In this document: piece by piece, positions 9,408 through 19,402 of the stretch
Position numbering within the stretch: position 1 is the first letter of the stretch
Layout: each line of letters begins with the position of its first letter
DNA from: Fodinibius saliphilus
GTDB lineage: Bacteria; Bacteroidota; Rhodothermia; Balneolales; Balneolaceae
NCBI RefSeq assembly: GCF_005869845.1
Contig: NZ_VAWF01000002.1
Location: 124,001-188,000, forward strand
Direction: 5' to 3'
DNA length: 64,000 nt
Notes under the pieces: generated by a model
What the model was told of the DNA's origin: nothing
What the model saw: only the letters and a program-made list of their open reading frames with translations
The model's database searches: none
Position numbers and translations under genes: made by a program

Positions 9408-11951
9408 CTATCCCTTTTCGGTAATAAGTTGTACCGCAATATCCATATCTACATCTTCAGGATCAAAATCATCTGGTAAGCTTATATTATTTTTACCATG
9501 CTTAATATATGGACCATATCGACCAGTCATCACCCGTACTTTTTTTCCATCTTCGGGATGTTCACCAAGGTCATGAATGACATTGCTTTTCCGCGACTTC
9601 TTATTCTTCTTCTGCTCAAGCAGTTCCAAAGCCCGTTCCAGTGTAATATCTAACACATAATCTTTCTTTCGCAGTGAGGCAAAAGTACCGTCGTGTACAA
9701 CAAAGGGTCCATAGCGGCCTACACCCGCTCTTATAATTTTTCCAGTATCAGGATGATCTCCCAAAGGACGAGGCAGCTCCAACAATCGAAGGGCCAAATT
9801 AACATCCACATCTTCGGGCTTCATATCCTTAAGCAAAGAAGCACGCTCAGGTTTTTTATTATCATCAGTCACTTCACCAACCTGCACATACGGACCGTAC
9901 CTTCCGTTAAGTACAAAGATGGGCTCTCCGGTATCAGGATGGTTACCAATAGATTTCGGACCTTCCTCTTCCGCTTTTATCAACTCTTCAAGCTTTTCAA
10001 CCGTAATATCACTGGGCTTCCAGCTTTCCGGTATAGAAGTCGTTAATTCTTCCCCATCCTGCTCTTTTTTAATATACGGACCGTACCGCCCTACAAACAC
10101 TTGTATCCCGTTAAGACCGGGCAGGGGAAGTTCCAAGTGGCGAGCATCCTGTGGATCAATTTGATCTTCCTGTTCTTCTACTTTTGCTTTCAACCCGTCA
10201 TCTCCTTTGTAATACTCGCGGAGATACTGTTTAGTATCCAGTTCACCTTGGGCAATTTCATCCAACTTGGCTTCCATTCCCGAGGTAAAGTCGCTGTCTA
10301 CTACATCATGAAGATTCTTCTCGAGCAGTTCGGTAACCGCAAAAGCGGTGAAAGTAGGGACCAGCGTTTTACCGTCCGCTTCAACATAACCTCGATTTTG
10401 CACCGTACTGATAATAGATGCATAGGTACTGGGTCGACCAACTCCTCGTTTTTCAAGCTCTTTAACAAGGGTCGCCTCAGTATAACGCGCCGGGGGTTTG
10501 GTCTCGTGCGAAATAGGCTCAATGCCATCCTCTTCAACCGTTTCTCCTTCTTCTAGCTTAGGCAAGAACTTTTCCTGGTTTTCCAGGGCCGCATCGGGAT
10601 CATCACTCCCTTCTACATAAGCTCGGAAAAAGCCGGGGAATATAATCTTCTTGCCACTCGTCTTAAATTCAGCAACTTTATTATTGGCTTTAGCCTCGAT
10701 AGTAACATTGGTAAACTCAAGCTCAGCCCGTGCCATTTGGGTAGCTATGGTACGCTTCCATATCAAATCATAGAGCTTAAACTGATCGCCACTAAGACCT
10801 GCCTCTTCCGGTTTTCTGAAATAACTACCTGCCGGACGAATTGCTTCGTGAGCCTCTTGAGAGCCGGAACCACCAGAATAATTTCTGACTTTTTTATAAA
10901 GGTAGTCTTCACCATACTCATCCTTAACGGCATTACGCGCCGCCCCAATGGCCTGACTCGACAACCGAGCTGAATCAGTACGCATGTAGGTAATGTATCC
11001 ATTTTCGTACAACTTTTGAGCCACACCCATTGTCCGCTTAGCCGAAAAGTTCAATTTCCGGTTCGCTTCCTGCTGCAAAGTAGATGTTATGAAGGCCGGG
11101 GAGGGATTTCGCTTCTTACGATTCTTTTTAACTTCCGAGACCTCCCAATCGGCAGACTCAAGATCATCACGCAGTTCACCAGCGGTTTTATCATCAAGCA
11201 AGACAACCTTTTCAGGCTTCTTCAGCTTGCCCGTATGTTCATCAAAATCTTTACCGGAAGCTAATCGTTTACCATCCAGATGAGTAAGATCAGCTTCAAA
11301 AGTATTGCCGGCATCCTGCTTACGCAGTTGAGCTTTCAAATCCCAGTAACGAGCAGAGCGAAATTTCATGCGTTCTCGTTCCCGTTCAACCATAAACCGA
11401 ACAGCAACCGATTGTACACGTCCTGCCGAAAGACCCGGCGCAATTTTTTTCCAAAGAAGAGGAGAAATTGTATAACCGGCCAACCGATCAATAATACGGC
11501 GGGCTTCCTGGGCATTTACCAAATTCATGTCGATATCACGAAAATGGTTAAGCGCTTCTTTAATAGCTTCTTCGGTGATTTCTCTAAAAACCATGCGCTT
11601 CACCGGAATATCGGGCTTTAAAATCTCGGTCAAGTGCCACGAAATTGCTTCTCCTTCCCGGTCTTCATCTGTAGCAAGAATAAGCTCATCAGAATCCTTA
11701 AGCTCTTTCTTAAGTCGTTTAACAACCTTCTTTTTACTAGAAGGTATTACATAAAGAGGATCAAAGTCGTCATCTGTATTGACACCTAAATTTGCCCACT
11801 CCTCTCCCTTAAACTTTTTAGGCACCTCTTTGGCATTGGCAGGGAGATCCCGAATATGCCCCATCGACGAATCGATCACATACTCTTCGGGCAGGTACTT
11901 CTTAAGCGTTTTAATTTTTGTGGGTGACTCTACAATTACAAGCGACTTCAT
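9408..11951 (-). CDS. topA: DNA topoisomerase I
   Basis: A type IA topoisomerase of 847 residues that relaxes negative supercoils. The Toprim domain begins at residue 1 (SLVIVESPTKIKTLKKYL) and carries the acidic DEDREGEAISWH motif. The catalytic tyrosine is Tyr322 in TYMRTDS. The C-terminal third has no cysteine zinc ribbons; instead it has repeated GRYGPYI/GRYGPYV/GRYGPFV modules (about five), the topoisomerase C-terminal repeat found outside the gammaproteobacteria. The start is the ATG before KSLVIVESPT. The peroxiredoxin gene is 12 bp upstream on the same strand, suggesting co-transcription. Confidence 0.97.
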   Translation of the reverse strand: MKSLVIVESPTKIKTLKKYLPEEYVIDSSMGHIRDLPANAKEVPKKFKGEEWANLGVNTDDDFDPLYVIPSSKKKVVKRLKKELKDSDELILATDEDREGEAISWHLTEILKPDIPVKRMVFREITEEAIKEALNHFRDIDMNLVNAQEARRIIDRLAGYTISPLLWKKIAPGLSAGRVQSVAVRFMVERERERMKFRSARYWDLKAQLRKQDAGNTFEADLTHLDGKRLASGKDFDEHTGKLKKPEKVVLLDDKTAGELRDDLESADWEVSEVKKNRKKRNPSPAFITSTLQQEANRKLNFSAKRTMGVAQKLYENGYITYMRTDSARLSSQAIGAARNAVKDEYGEDYLYKKVRNYSGGSGSQEAHEAIRPAGSYFRKPEEAGLSGDQFKLYDLIWKRTIATQMARAELEFTNVTIEAKANNKVAEFKTSGKKIIFPGFFRAYVEGSDDPDAALENQEKFLPKLEEGETVEEDGIEPISHETKPPARYTEATLVKELEKRGVGRPSTYASIISTVQNRGYVEADGKTLVPTFTAFAVTELLEKNLHDVVDSDFTSGMEAKLDEIAQGELDTKQYLREYYKGDDGLKAKVEEQEDQIDPQDARHLELPLPGLNGIQVFVGRYGPYIKKEQDGEELTTSIPESWKPSDITVEKLEELIKAEEEGPKSIGNHPDTGEPIFVLNGRYGPYVQVGEVTDDNKKPERASLLKDMKPEDVDVNLALRLLELPRPLGDHPDTGKIIRAGVGRYGPFVVHDGTFASLRKKDYVLDITLERALELLEQKKNKKSRKSNVIHDLGEHPEDGKKVRVMTGRYGPYIKHGKNNISLPDDFDPEDVDMDIAVQLITEKG

Positions 11952-11963
11952 ATAAACCGTTTT

Positions 11964-12437
11964 CTACAAATTCTCGATCACATCCTTTAACTCTGAGGCA
12001 TGATCTTTAGTATTTATTTTTTCAATAATAGCTTTAACAGTACCATCCGTATCAATAATATATGCTGACCGTGACGGAGCTTCGTATTGGTTACCGAACA
12101 TGTTCTTTTCAACAATAGAATCGGTAGCTTCTGCAAATTTATAATCAGGATCGGATGCCAGTATATAATTGATATCCAGTTTTTTTGCATAGTTTTTGTG
12201 CGAGCCACAGGTGTCTTTGCTTATAGCTACAATGTTATATCCCTGCTCATCAAACCAATCGGAATGCTGGGCTAAACTCTTATTCTGCTTATCACAACCC
12301 GATGTGTTATTACGCATATATACCGAAACTATGGTAGGACGTTCCAAAAGATCATCAAAGGCAACAGTCTGCTCTTCGCCATCTTTAACGATATCAAGCA
12401 TAAAATCGGTATCAATTTTAGATCCTGTCTCAATCAT
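11964..12437 (-). CDS. Peroxiredoxin, BCP/AhpC-TSA type
   Basis: A 157-residue thioredoxin-fold peroxidase. The peroxidatic cysteine is Cys48 in NNTSGCDKQN, matching the TPGC(T) site of bacterioferritin comigratory proteins. The resolving cysteine usually five residues later is absent; the only other cysteine is Cys77 in SKDTCGSHKNYAKKL, on the next strand-helix turn. It may therefore use an atypical second cysteine or be a 1-Cys enzyme. It should reduce organic or hydrogen peroxides. It directly precedes topA on the same strand. Confidence 0.88.
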   Translation of the reverse strand: MIETGSKIDTDFMLDIVKDGEEQTVAFDDLLERPTIVSVYMRNNTSGCDKQNKSLAQHSDWFDEQGYNIVAISKDTCGSHKNYAKKLDINYILASDPDYKFAEATDSIVEKNMFGNQYEAPSRSAYIIDTDGTVKAIIEKINTKDHASELKDVIENL

Positions 12438-12681
12438 TTTCTAGGAATTACTTTTTATTATCAATCCAATCTTGTATTGGTAACGGGAGTTGCAGGGGAA
12501 ATCGTTCTCTGTAGCGCTGCCATCCAAAGCTTTTATGATAACGCTATCAGCCTGATACTGCAATAAAACTTTTGATTGCCGAAGGTACAGCCTTTATTTG
12601 AAGCTTAGATGAAGAAACATCTTACAAGAACAGGAATAGCAAACGCCCTGAGATCAAATTTATTTCAAACTCACCAATACC

Positions 12682-13269
12682 CTATTTGTTCCTATTTTTG
12701 CGATGTAACAAATATCGTGCTACCGTAGCTAAAACGATCGTATGATGGATAGTGCCATCTGAAGAATATGACAAAAATTCTTCAAGGGGTATTTTATGAA
12801 CTTTAATTCGTTCGTGTATATCTCCCCCCGACTCTTGTATCCCCTCGAAGGCACAACCTTCTGCCAAAAACAGGTGCGTGAAATTAGTCATTATTGCGGG
12901 ATTCGCGCTCACCTTTCCCAAACTGCTCCATTCCTCAGACCGGTATCCCGTTTCTTCAAGCAGCTCTCGCTGTATGGCTTCCAACGGCTCTTCACCTGGA
13001 TCAACCATACCGCCAGGCACTTCTAGTGTAGGCTCTTCAATACCATATCGATATTGCTCTACCAGCACTACTTCGCTATCAGAAGTAATAGGCAGAACAT
13101 TTACCCACTCAGGAGCTTTAAGCACATAAAAGTCTCCCTCATTTTCTTCATCATCAGCTTCCAATTTCATTTTTCTGTGTAAAAGATTAAAAATTGGTGT
13201 CTGATATTCTTTATTTTGGTGGATAACCGACCACGGTTCTATTGAAAAGCGGAATGATTTTTCACTCAT
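12682..13269 (-). CDS. NUDIX hydrolase (ADP-ribose/NDP-sugar pyrophosphatase-like)
   Basis: A complete Nudix box is visible: GGMVDPGEEPLEAIQRELLEE followed by TGY (G-x5-E-x7-REL-x-EE-x-G). The neighbouring text (VLVEQYRYGIEEPTLEVPGG, GKVSANPAIMTNFTHLFLAEGC) matches ADP-ribose pyrophosphatase-type members. I chose the ATG at 13269 (MSEKSFRF); the frame stays open upstream but that extension would overlap the divergent gene. The start codon is 16 bp from that of AMP nucleosidase on the other strand, so the two share a control region. ADP-ribose cleavage gives AMP and ribose 5-phosphate, and AMP is the neighbour's substrate. Confidence 0.88.
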   Translation of the reverse strand: MSEKSFRFSIEPWSVIHQNKEYQTPIFNLLHRKMKLEADDEENEGDFYVLKAPEWVNVLPITSDSEVVLVEQYRYGIEEPTLEVPGGMVDPGEEPLEAIQRELLEETGYRSEEWSSLGKVSANPAIMTNFTHLFLAEGCAFEGIQESGGDIHERIKVHKIPLEEFLSYSSDGTIHHTIVLATVARYLLHRKNRNK

Positions 13270-13285
13270 AAAATAACAACAGTTT

Positions 13286-14473
13286 ATGTCAGAACGATTT
13301 GAATTTACTACTGATGAGGTTAGCTCACAAGAAGAACTCCATGAACGTGTGGAGCAGGCCTGTGATACAATGGAATCCATTTATGAAAATGGTGAATATC
13401 CAAAACTACTAGTCAAACGATCGTGGTCCAAACATAATCCCATTATTACGGGAGAGATGGCTAAACCAAAATCTTACCGTTGGTACCTGTTGCGAGAGCT
13501 AAAAAAACTGGGAGAAAAAGGAGCTGTCATAAAAATCATACCTTCCCGTGAGCGACTGGCACTAAACGATCCTGACCTGCTTGACAATACTGACGAAGAT
13601 GACTGGGATATCACTCAGAAAAAACTCTTCCTGTTTAGTCCCGAACGAATTGAGATCTCATTAAATCGCCTGCAGCATTACACAGGTACACAACCCGAGG
13701 ACTTTCAACGATATATTCTGTTCACTAATTATGATATGCATGTAGAGGTATTCAAAGAGAAATTCCCCAACTGTGTGGGTCCAGACCGAGAAGGCGTACA
13801 AATGCCTGCTTACCATCACAAATTGGATGATCATAAAGGTGTGACGCTCATTAATATCGGCGTAGGTCCATCAAACGCCAAAACCATTACCGACCATGTC
13901 GCTGTACTCCGTCCCGATGCGATGATTATGGTCGGACATTGCGGCGGCCTGCGTAACCACCAGGAAATTGGTGATTTTGTATTAGCAACAGGCTTTATGC
14001 GGGATGATGGCGTACTGGATAACATCTTACCACTAAATATCCCGATTACCCCCAACTACTTACTCAATGTCTATCTCAAAGAAATACTGGACAAATACAA
14101 TCGCAATCACCGCCTGGGTACCATCTTCACCACCGCCAACCGAAACTGGGAGTTTATAAAAGGACGAACGGTTGAACAAATTCATATGAGTCGCAGTATA
14201 GCCGTAGATATGGAGTCGGCAACAGTTGCCACAAATGGATATCGCTATCGTATCCCCAATGCCACCATGCTATGTGTTAGTGACAAACCGTTGCATGGAG
14301 AACCCAAGCTTAGTGATGCAGCCCAAGAGTTCTATGAAGACTCTAAGCAGATGCATATTGAGATGGCTATTGATGTACTTAACATGTGCAAACAAAACTA
14401 TCCGGAAGGCTTACCTAACGCCAGCATCCGCGCAATGAATGAACCTCTGATGGGTGGTCCCGACGAAGACTAG
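13286..14473 (+). CDS. amn: AMP nucleosidase
   Basis: Hydrolyses AMP to adenine and ribose 5-phosphate. The phosphorylase-type nucleosidase domain is clear: GVTLINIGVGPSNAKTITDH, MVGHCGGLRNHQEIGDFVLATGF and VDMESATVATNGYRYRIPNAT, then CVSDKPLHGEPK. The N-terminal regulatory part is present but short; at 395 residues the protein is shorter than E. coli Amn (about 484). It is divergently paired with the NUDIX hydrolase. There is no obvious terminator after it before the convergent DUF5916 gene. Confidence 0.9.
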   Translation: MSERFEFTTDEVSSQEELHERVEQACDTMESIYENGEYPKLLVKRSWSKHNPIITGEMAKPKSYRWYLLRELKKLGEKGAVIKIIPSRERLALNDPDLLDNTDEDDWDITQKKLFLFSPERIEISLNRLQHYTGTQPEDFQRYILFTNYDMHVEVFKEKFPNCVGPDREGVQMPAYHHKLDDHKGVTLINIGVGPSNAKTITDHVAVLRPDAMIMVGHCGGLRNHQEIGDFVLATGFMRDDGVLDNILPLNIPITPNYLLNVYLKEILDKYNRNHRLGTIFTTANRNWEFIKGRTVEQIHMSRSIAVDMESATVATNGYRYRIPNATMLCVSDKPLHGEPKLSDAAQEFYEDSKQMHIEMAIDVLNMCKQNYPEGLPNASIRAMNEPLMGGPDED

Positions 14474-14634
14474 TTACAATAGCTTACTATTGACTTTTCA
14501 AGCCTGCCGATCCTCAAAAACCAGCAAGGCTAAAGCCGTGCCCTTTTCTACACTCAGTGCAATTTGCAAAGTCCTGTTTTTAAGCCGGGCGACATATTGA
14601 AATATGAAAAAACGAAGATATGTAACAATCCCCA

Positions 14635-16881
14635 CTAGCTCTGTATCAGATACTGAAATTTTACAAAAAACTGGCGATCCGTTTCTGTGAATCCCCCTAA
14701 ACCATCGGGTTTTCCCGAGTCAAAATGGTTCATATAATCCGTCATACCAATATAAAACTTTGTGAAAGGGTTGACCTTATAATACACCAGTGGATATAAC
14801 TGGATTTGTTCTTTAAATGAATTGTACTGAGTTATTACACGGGCAAACAACCTTCTTGAAAAGTTATAATTTCCCGTCATTCTGAAAATACTGCCACTAT
14901 AAAACTCCTGATCATCCTCGACAGAAGATAATGTGGAATAATTATAACGCAGCGACAATTCCAGACGACTACTGGGCTTTAATGTTGTATAAACACTTGC
15001 ATTGTACCCTCTACCCAATTGGGGATTATTGCTCTTATAAATATATCGACCGAAATTAACATTACCCCCAAAAGAGAGCATATCCATAGGATTTGATTGC
15101 AGATTAACCATTGTACGATGAAGTCTGGTGAAAAACTCTCCTCGAAAATGTTCATCATTTAGAGGCAAGTAACTAAAAGAAAGGTACGTTTGGCCAGCCA
15201 AATTATTACTCCATCTTGTATAGATAAAACGTTCTTGAAACTGCCCTCCAAAATCATATCTCCAGACCCCGCTTACACTTACTCTACCTCGTGATAACCA
15301 ATCTTTATTGGGATAGTAAGCAATACTCTGTGATGCTTCCAGTTGACGCCTATCTGTTCTATTGATAAATCCTGACTGGGTTTGGAAAGTTGGTGAAAAT
15401 GATTTGTACTCAAAATCAAAGTTGTAATACTTCGCTTCCCGCGAAAACTCAGCACTCACCAGGGTACCACCATACTGCTCCCCGTTAAACGCAGCATCAT
15501 ATCGTTTTTCTCCAAATACTCTGCCTTCTGACATTAATGTTGAATCATCGAGTTCTTTAGTACTGGAATAGCCCAACTGCCCACTAAAGTAGTACTGATC
15601 TGCTAACAAAATATTCCAATCAATACTCCCCACATAGTTGGATCCTTCCCCTTGGTTTCGTGCTGTAAACAGTCCGCCGATATACGATTCAGAGCCAAAA
15701 TTGTATTTTCCTCGAAATATATTATTGTAAGCATCTATATCTGATCGGACTAAAGAACTACTATATTTACCCGGAACCAGGAAAGGACTGTCTCGATCAT
15801 AGGCCGTCAAAAAAGCAAGACTAAAATTATCTGCCTGATGCGTATATTTACCAGCTGCTATCGGGCGGTTAATCATACGAGAATAAAAAAGATTCTCTCT
15901 GGTAGCGAACAAATCACTTCTTCGCATAAAAAAGGGACGTTTTTCGGGATAGTATAATGCAAATGTTTCATTTGCCCCTATCTGTGCCGCATCAGTTTCA
16001 ACCTGACTAAAATCCGGATTAACCACTGCATTTATAGAACTCGTAGAATTAGGAGAATAAGAAACACTTCCACCAATCCGTCCATTTATCCGCCCATGAT
16101 TCAAATTCGATGAATTCTCTGGGTTTTTCAATGTACTATTCTGATAACCCATACCATAAGGCAAAAACTCAACAGCATTACTGCTTTCAATATTTTTCAC
16201 CCCTTTCATCTCTCCATTTTGACAAATTAGACATGAATTATCTACACTTACATCACTCCAGGTAAACTGATAACGGGTACTACGCGGATAGTTTCGGATA
16301 AATTGTATTGACCAATCCTGCACCTTTTTATCTGGAAAGTTTAGGCTTGCAAAAGGAACTTTCATTACTACCTGGTAACCTTCATCTGTTATTTTGCCTT
16401 CTGAATACCATAGCAGATCAAAATTCATGTCTTCGTTATTTCCAGATCGCATGCCATCCATCTGAATGCCCAGTGGATTTGAAAATAGCTCATAGGCATT
16501 TTGGTTATTATTAAAAGGATCAACAAAGACCCCTACAAAATCATCTCGAAAACTTTTATCCCGATCTGAAATATTAGCCCGAATGTTCTGAGGGTTGGGA
16601 TCTTTTGCCCAAAAGCCGATATATAAATACTCTTTGCTGTATAGCATTTTCACTTTGGTCTGAACAGTTGCTGAAGCATTATCATCGGGCATCACTTGGT
16701 TCTTTATATATATTACCGGTGCTTTATCCCAAGCTGGCTGATCTAGATCAGCGGTAATTTCAAAATTTTCCGAAATCGACTGAGGTTTTACAGCTGCTGT
16801 TCTGTCTGTAGTTGACTGCCCCACTACCTGTTGCGTCACTACTATAAACAAAACGACTAAAACACTACCTGAATACTTCAT
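14635..16881 (-). CDS. DUF5916 outer-membrane protein with a CBM9-like N-terminal domain
   Basis: A signal peptide (MKYSGSVLVVLFIVVTQQVVG) leads into a carbohydrate-binding family 9-like beta-sandwich (DLDQPAWDKAPVIYIKN, YLYIGFWAKDPNPQNIRA, VFVDPFNNNQNAYELFSNP). The rest, from about residue 240, is built of alternating aromatic strands ending in YLIQS, as expected for an outer-membrane beta-barrel. Such proteins are common in FCB bacteria and their role is not established. The gene ends facing amn, and nothing else is within 380 bp upstream. Confidence 0.88.
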   Translation of the reverse strand: MKYSGSVLVVLFIVVTQQVVGQSTTDRTAAVKPQSISENFEITADLDQPAWDKAPVIYIKNQVMPDDNASATVQTKVKMLYSKEYLYIGFWAKDPNPQNIRANISDRDKSFRDDFVGVFVDPFNNNQNAYELFSNPLGIQMDGMRSGNNEDMNFDLLWYSEGKITDEGYQVVMKVPFASLNFPDKKVQDWSIQFIRNYPRSTRYQFTWSDVSVDNSCLICQNGEMKGVKNIESSNAVEFLPYGMGYQNSTLKNPENSSNLNHGRINGRIGGSVSYSPNSTSSINAVVNPDFSQVETDAAQIGANETFALYYPEKRPFFMRRSDLFATRENLFYSRMINRPIAAGKYTHQADNFSLAFLTAYDRDSPFLVPGKYSSSLVRSDIDAYNNIFRGKYNFGSESYIGGLFTARNQGEGSNYVGSIDWNILLADQYYFSGQLGYSSTKELDDSTLMSEGRVFGEKRYDAAFNGEQYGGTLVSAEFSREAKYYNFDFEYKSFSPTFQTQSGFINRTDRRQLEASQSIAYYPNKDWLSRGRVSVSGVWRYDFGGQFQERFIYTRWSNNLAGQTYLSFSYLPLNDEHFRGEFFTRLHRTMVNLQSNPMDMLSFGGNVNFGRYIYKSNNPQLGRGYNASVYTTLKPSSRLELSLRYNYSTLSSVEDDQEFYSGSIFRMTGNYNFSRRLFARVITQYNSFKEQIQLYPLVYYKVNPFTKFYIGMTDYMNHFDSGKPDGLGGFTETDRQFFVKFQYLIQS

Positions 16882-17266
16882 CTACCCATCAATTAAAAGT
16901 TCTTAATATGTTTACATATAACCTTACGGATATATCAAAAAATGTTTCAAATATACTTGAAGTAATCACTCGAAACAGCATCAACTAAGAAAATATGAGA
17001 CATGAGGAAAACCTATTTGAAACAGTGTTTATCAAATAGGATAATTGAGAGAGGTAAACTTAGATGAAGTACAATTAATAGCCTAATGACCAATAACAGC
17101 GATTCTTGATGAACTATAAAAACTTTCAATCATGCTAGAAACTTCATAAGAAACTACAAGTAGCGTCCGACATTTCAATGTGTACGATGCCCCCTTAATA
17201 GAAATACCCTCCTGTTAATAGGGGAAAAATCTGGTTTCTGATAACTTTTTTAGATCAAAACGTACT
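16882..17266. other. Gene-free stretch with one perfect inverted repeat
   Basis: No coding frame of interest is present. A perfect 9-bp inverted repeat, cctatttga / tcaaatagg, lies at 17012-17020 and 17032-17040 with an 11-nt gap; it could be an operator for the DUF5916 gene, which starts 130 bp to the left, or a small hairpin. The rest is AT-rich and featureless to my reading. Confidence 0.4.
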
Positions 17267-18634
17267 TTACACAGAAGCAGCACTATTATTCATGTCTACT
17301 TTTCTATTAATACTTTCTATCGCATTAGTCAGTACGTGAGTTTGCCCCTGTAGCTGCTTAGCTGTTGAAGCATTTTTCTCTGCCATACCTGCTGTATTAT
17401 CTGTTGTGTCAGATATTCTAGCTATACTTTTCTTAATCTCTTTAAGCTGAAAAATTTGCTCATCCCCCACTGTATTCACCTGTTCAATCCAAGTTTGCAG
17501 TTCATCAATCTGTGATGAAATTTGTTTTGAAATAGAAACCCCCGCTTCTGCTTTCTCCACATTCGTTTCAATCATCTTACTTATATCGGCCGCTGCCCGA
17601 GCCGTCTTTTGAGCTAACACTCGAATTTCGTCGGTAACTACAGCAAAACCCGCTCCGGCTTTCCTGCACGAGCAGCCTCAACTGCTGCGTTCAGAGCTAA
17701 TATATTTGTCTGTGAGGCAATGCTGTTAATGGTCTCTGTAATAGTAGATATATTACTACTAGACTCTTTAAGATTATTCATGGAATGATTCATCCGATCG
17801 GTCTCATTCGCAATTGACTCCACCTTCTGGGTAGCCGAGTTCGTTTTATCATTAAGCTCCAATATTTTTTCATTCATACTATCGATCGATTCATTAGACT
17901 CTGCTACTACCTGGGCATTTTCAGAAGCATTGGCAGCCAAATCTTGTCCGGAATCAGAAATAAATTCCGTCACTTCTCCTACTTGATGAGCTGAAGCACT
18001 CAGCTCGTCCATAATATTAAAAACCTTCGAATTATTTAGATATTCTTGCGTCAGATTCAATACAATATTACTAATTACCACAGCCTCAACAATGACAAAA
18101 ACGGCGTGCAAAGCAACCAGATCCCAACCACATCCATAATCAAACACTTTAAATAGTAGTTCCAGCAATGGCCATCTCATAGGTTCGGGCAATATTAAAA
18201 AGGGCATGATGTATTGCTGTAGTTGCCGCAGCAGCTAAAACCGGTGCTATATCTATGTAGCGTATTAGTACGGCGATAGCGATAAAAATATGGAAATGCA
18301 TCTCTATTCTACCCATATGCTGCTGAATAAAAATCATCGAAAAGGCCATAAATGAAGCGCCAAAGGTAATCCGACTTAACAACGTGCCTGGATTCATATT
18401 ATAAACTACATAGGCAATACCCGTTATTATACCTCCTCCTATAAACCCCAATAGATATGTACTATATGTAAATGCCGTTAATGTAGAGGCTACGATCCAG
18501 TGCAAAATTACGAGCCTAAACATAAAAGCATCCGTTTTTACAAACGTTCGTTTTACATTCTGCCTGACATCTTCCGATAAATCATCACTATAAACCGGGA
18601 AAAATATATCTTCGAAGCTGGCTTGATCCGTCAT
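17267..18634 (-). pseudogene. Methyl-accepting chemotaxis protein, two compensating frameshifts
   Basis: Read across three frames this is one 455-residue receptor. The first part (MTDQASF... to 18149) is a multi-helix His-rich membrane domain (QQHMGRIEMHFHIFIAIAVL, ATTAIHHALFN). One extra base in the run near 18149-18155 shifts the frame; the next part continues KVFDYGCGWDLVALHAVFVIV and enters the signalling domain (ASQTNILALNAAVEAARAG). A one-base loss near 17659-17664, inside the expected AGEAGxGFAVVADE motif, restores the first frame for the final AQKTARAAADISKMIE part. Both indels touch short homopolymers. It is either a real decayed receptor or hit by sequence errors; with two more broken genes nearby I favour decay. 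Confidence 0.85.
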
Positions 18635-18690
18635 CGCTTAAGTTTTTTTGTCCTGCCGGGATTTGAAATCTTGTTTTATTGAATTAATGC

Positions 18691-19240
18691 TTATTTGAGT
18701 ACAGTCTGTATCGTTTCCTTCTTAGTGCTATTTGACAATACCCGCTTTATTTTCCATCCATTCTGCATCTGTCGTAAAACAAAAAAGTCATCAGTATGGA
18801 AAATCTTTGATTTATCCGCTCTCAACTGATTTGAAACGCACATTAAAATCACGGTGAACTTCTCTCATTTCATTAGATGTCAAAGTGCCCCCCGTTATAT
18901 GCTTTGAAAACTGGCGCCCATATCTTCTTGTTACTTCAGGATTTGCTTTCTTTGCCACATTCACAAAAACAGCACCTACCTTACTCTGAGGGAATTTCTG
19001 TTTTAGAACCTTCAAAACTTCTCCTAACCTTTTTAAAGAAACAGGGCATATGGAATCACAACCGGCATACCCCCAAAAAACCACTTCAATCGATTTTGAT
19101 GATTGGGAAAGAAAAAATGGTTCAGCCACCGTCTTGTTTTCCAGAGGGTGCCCTTTCCCCAGATAAGAAAAACCTATTACTAATGTTGCAGGGAGTAGTG
19201 ATATACCTGCTAGTAAAGATAAAGAGATAACTTTTTTCAT
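18691..19240 (-). pseudogene. SCO1/SenC-like copper chaperone, frameshifted
   Basis: The first frame gives 142 residues: an N-terminal signal/anchor helix, then FWGYAGCDSICPVSLKRLGE with the CxxxC copper ligands Cys61 and Cys65, and EVHRDFNVRFKSVES before a stop at 18812-18814. The missing C-terminal strands lie downstream in another frame, reading ADKSKIFHTDDFFVLRQMQN and then GWKIKRVL to a stop at 18691. One surplus base near 18815-18825 explains the break; repaired, the protein would be about 182 residues, a normal SCO size. SCO proteins deliver copper to cytochrome oxidase or act as periplasmic thiol factors. Without the C-terminal His-bearing strand it is probably inactive. Confidence 0.75.
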
Positions 19241-19402
19241 TTAGCCTAAAACCTACCTACGGTTGATGCTTATTTATCGATAAATTTGCTTTAACCTTAA
19301 ATCCTACTAACTCTGTAATCATAGTTTACTTTGGGGAATTTTGTAAGGATTGCACACTTTGCTAGTCCTACTTATAAAATCAACATCAAAAGAGAGATTG
19401 TA

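Noticed and set aside
10101-10556. 151-codon plus-strand open frame opposite topA
   Set aside because: Antisense to a conserved region of topA and without domain features.
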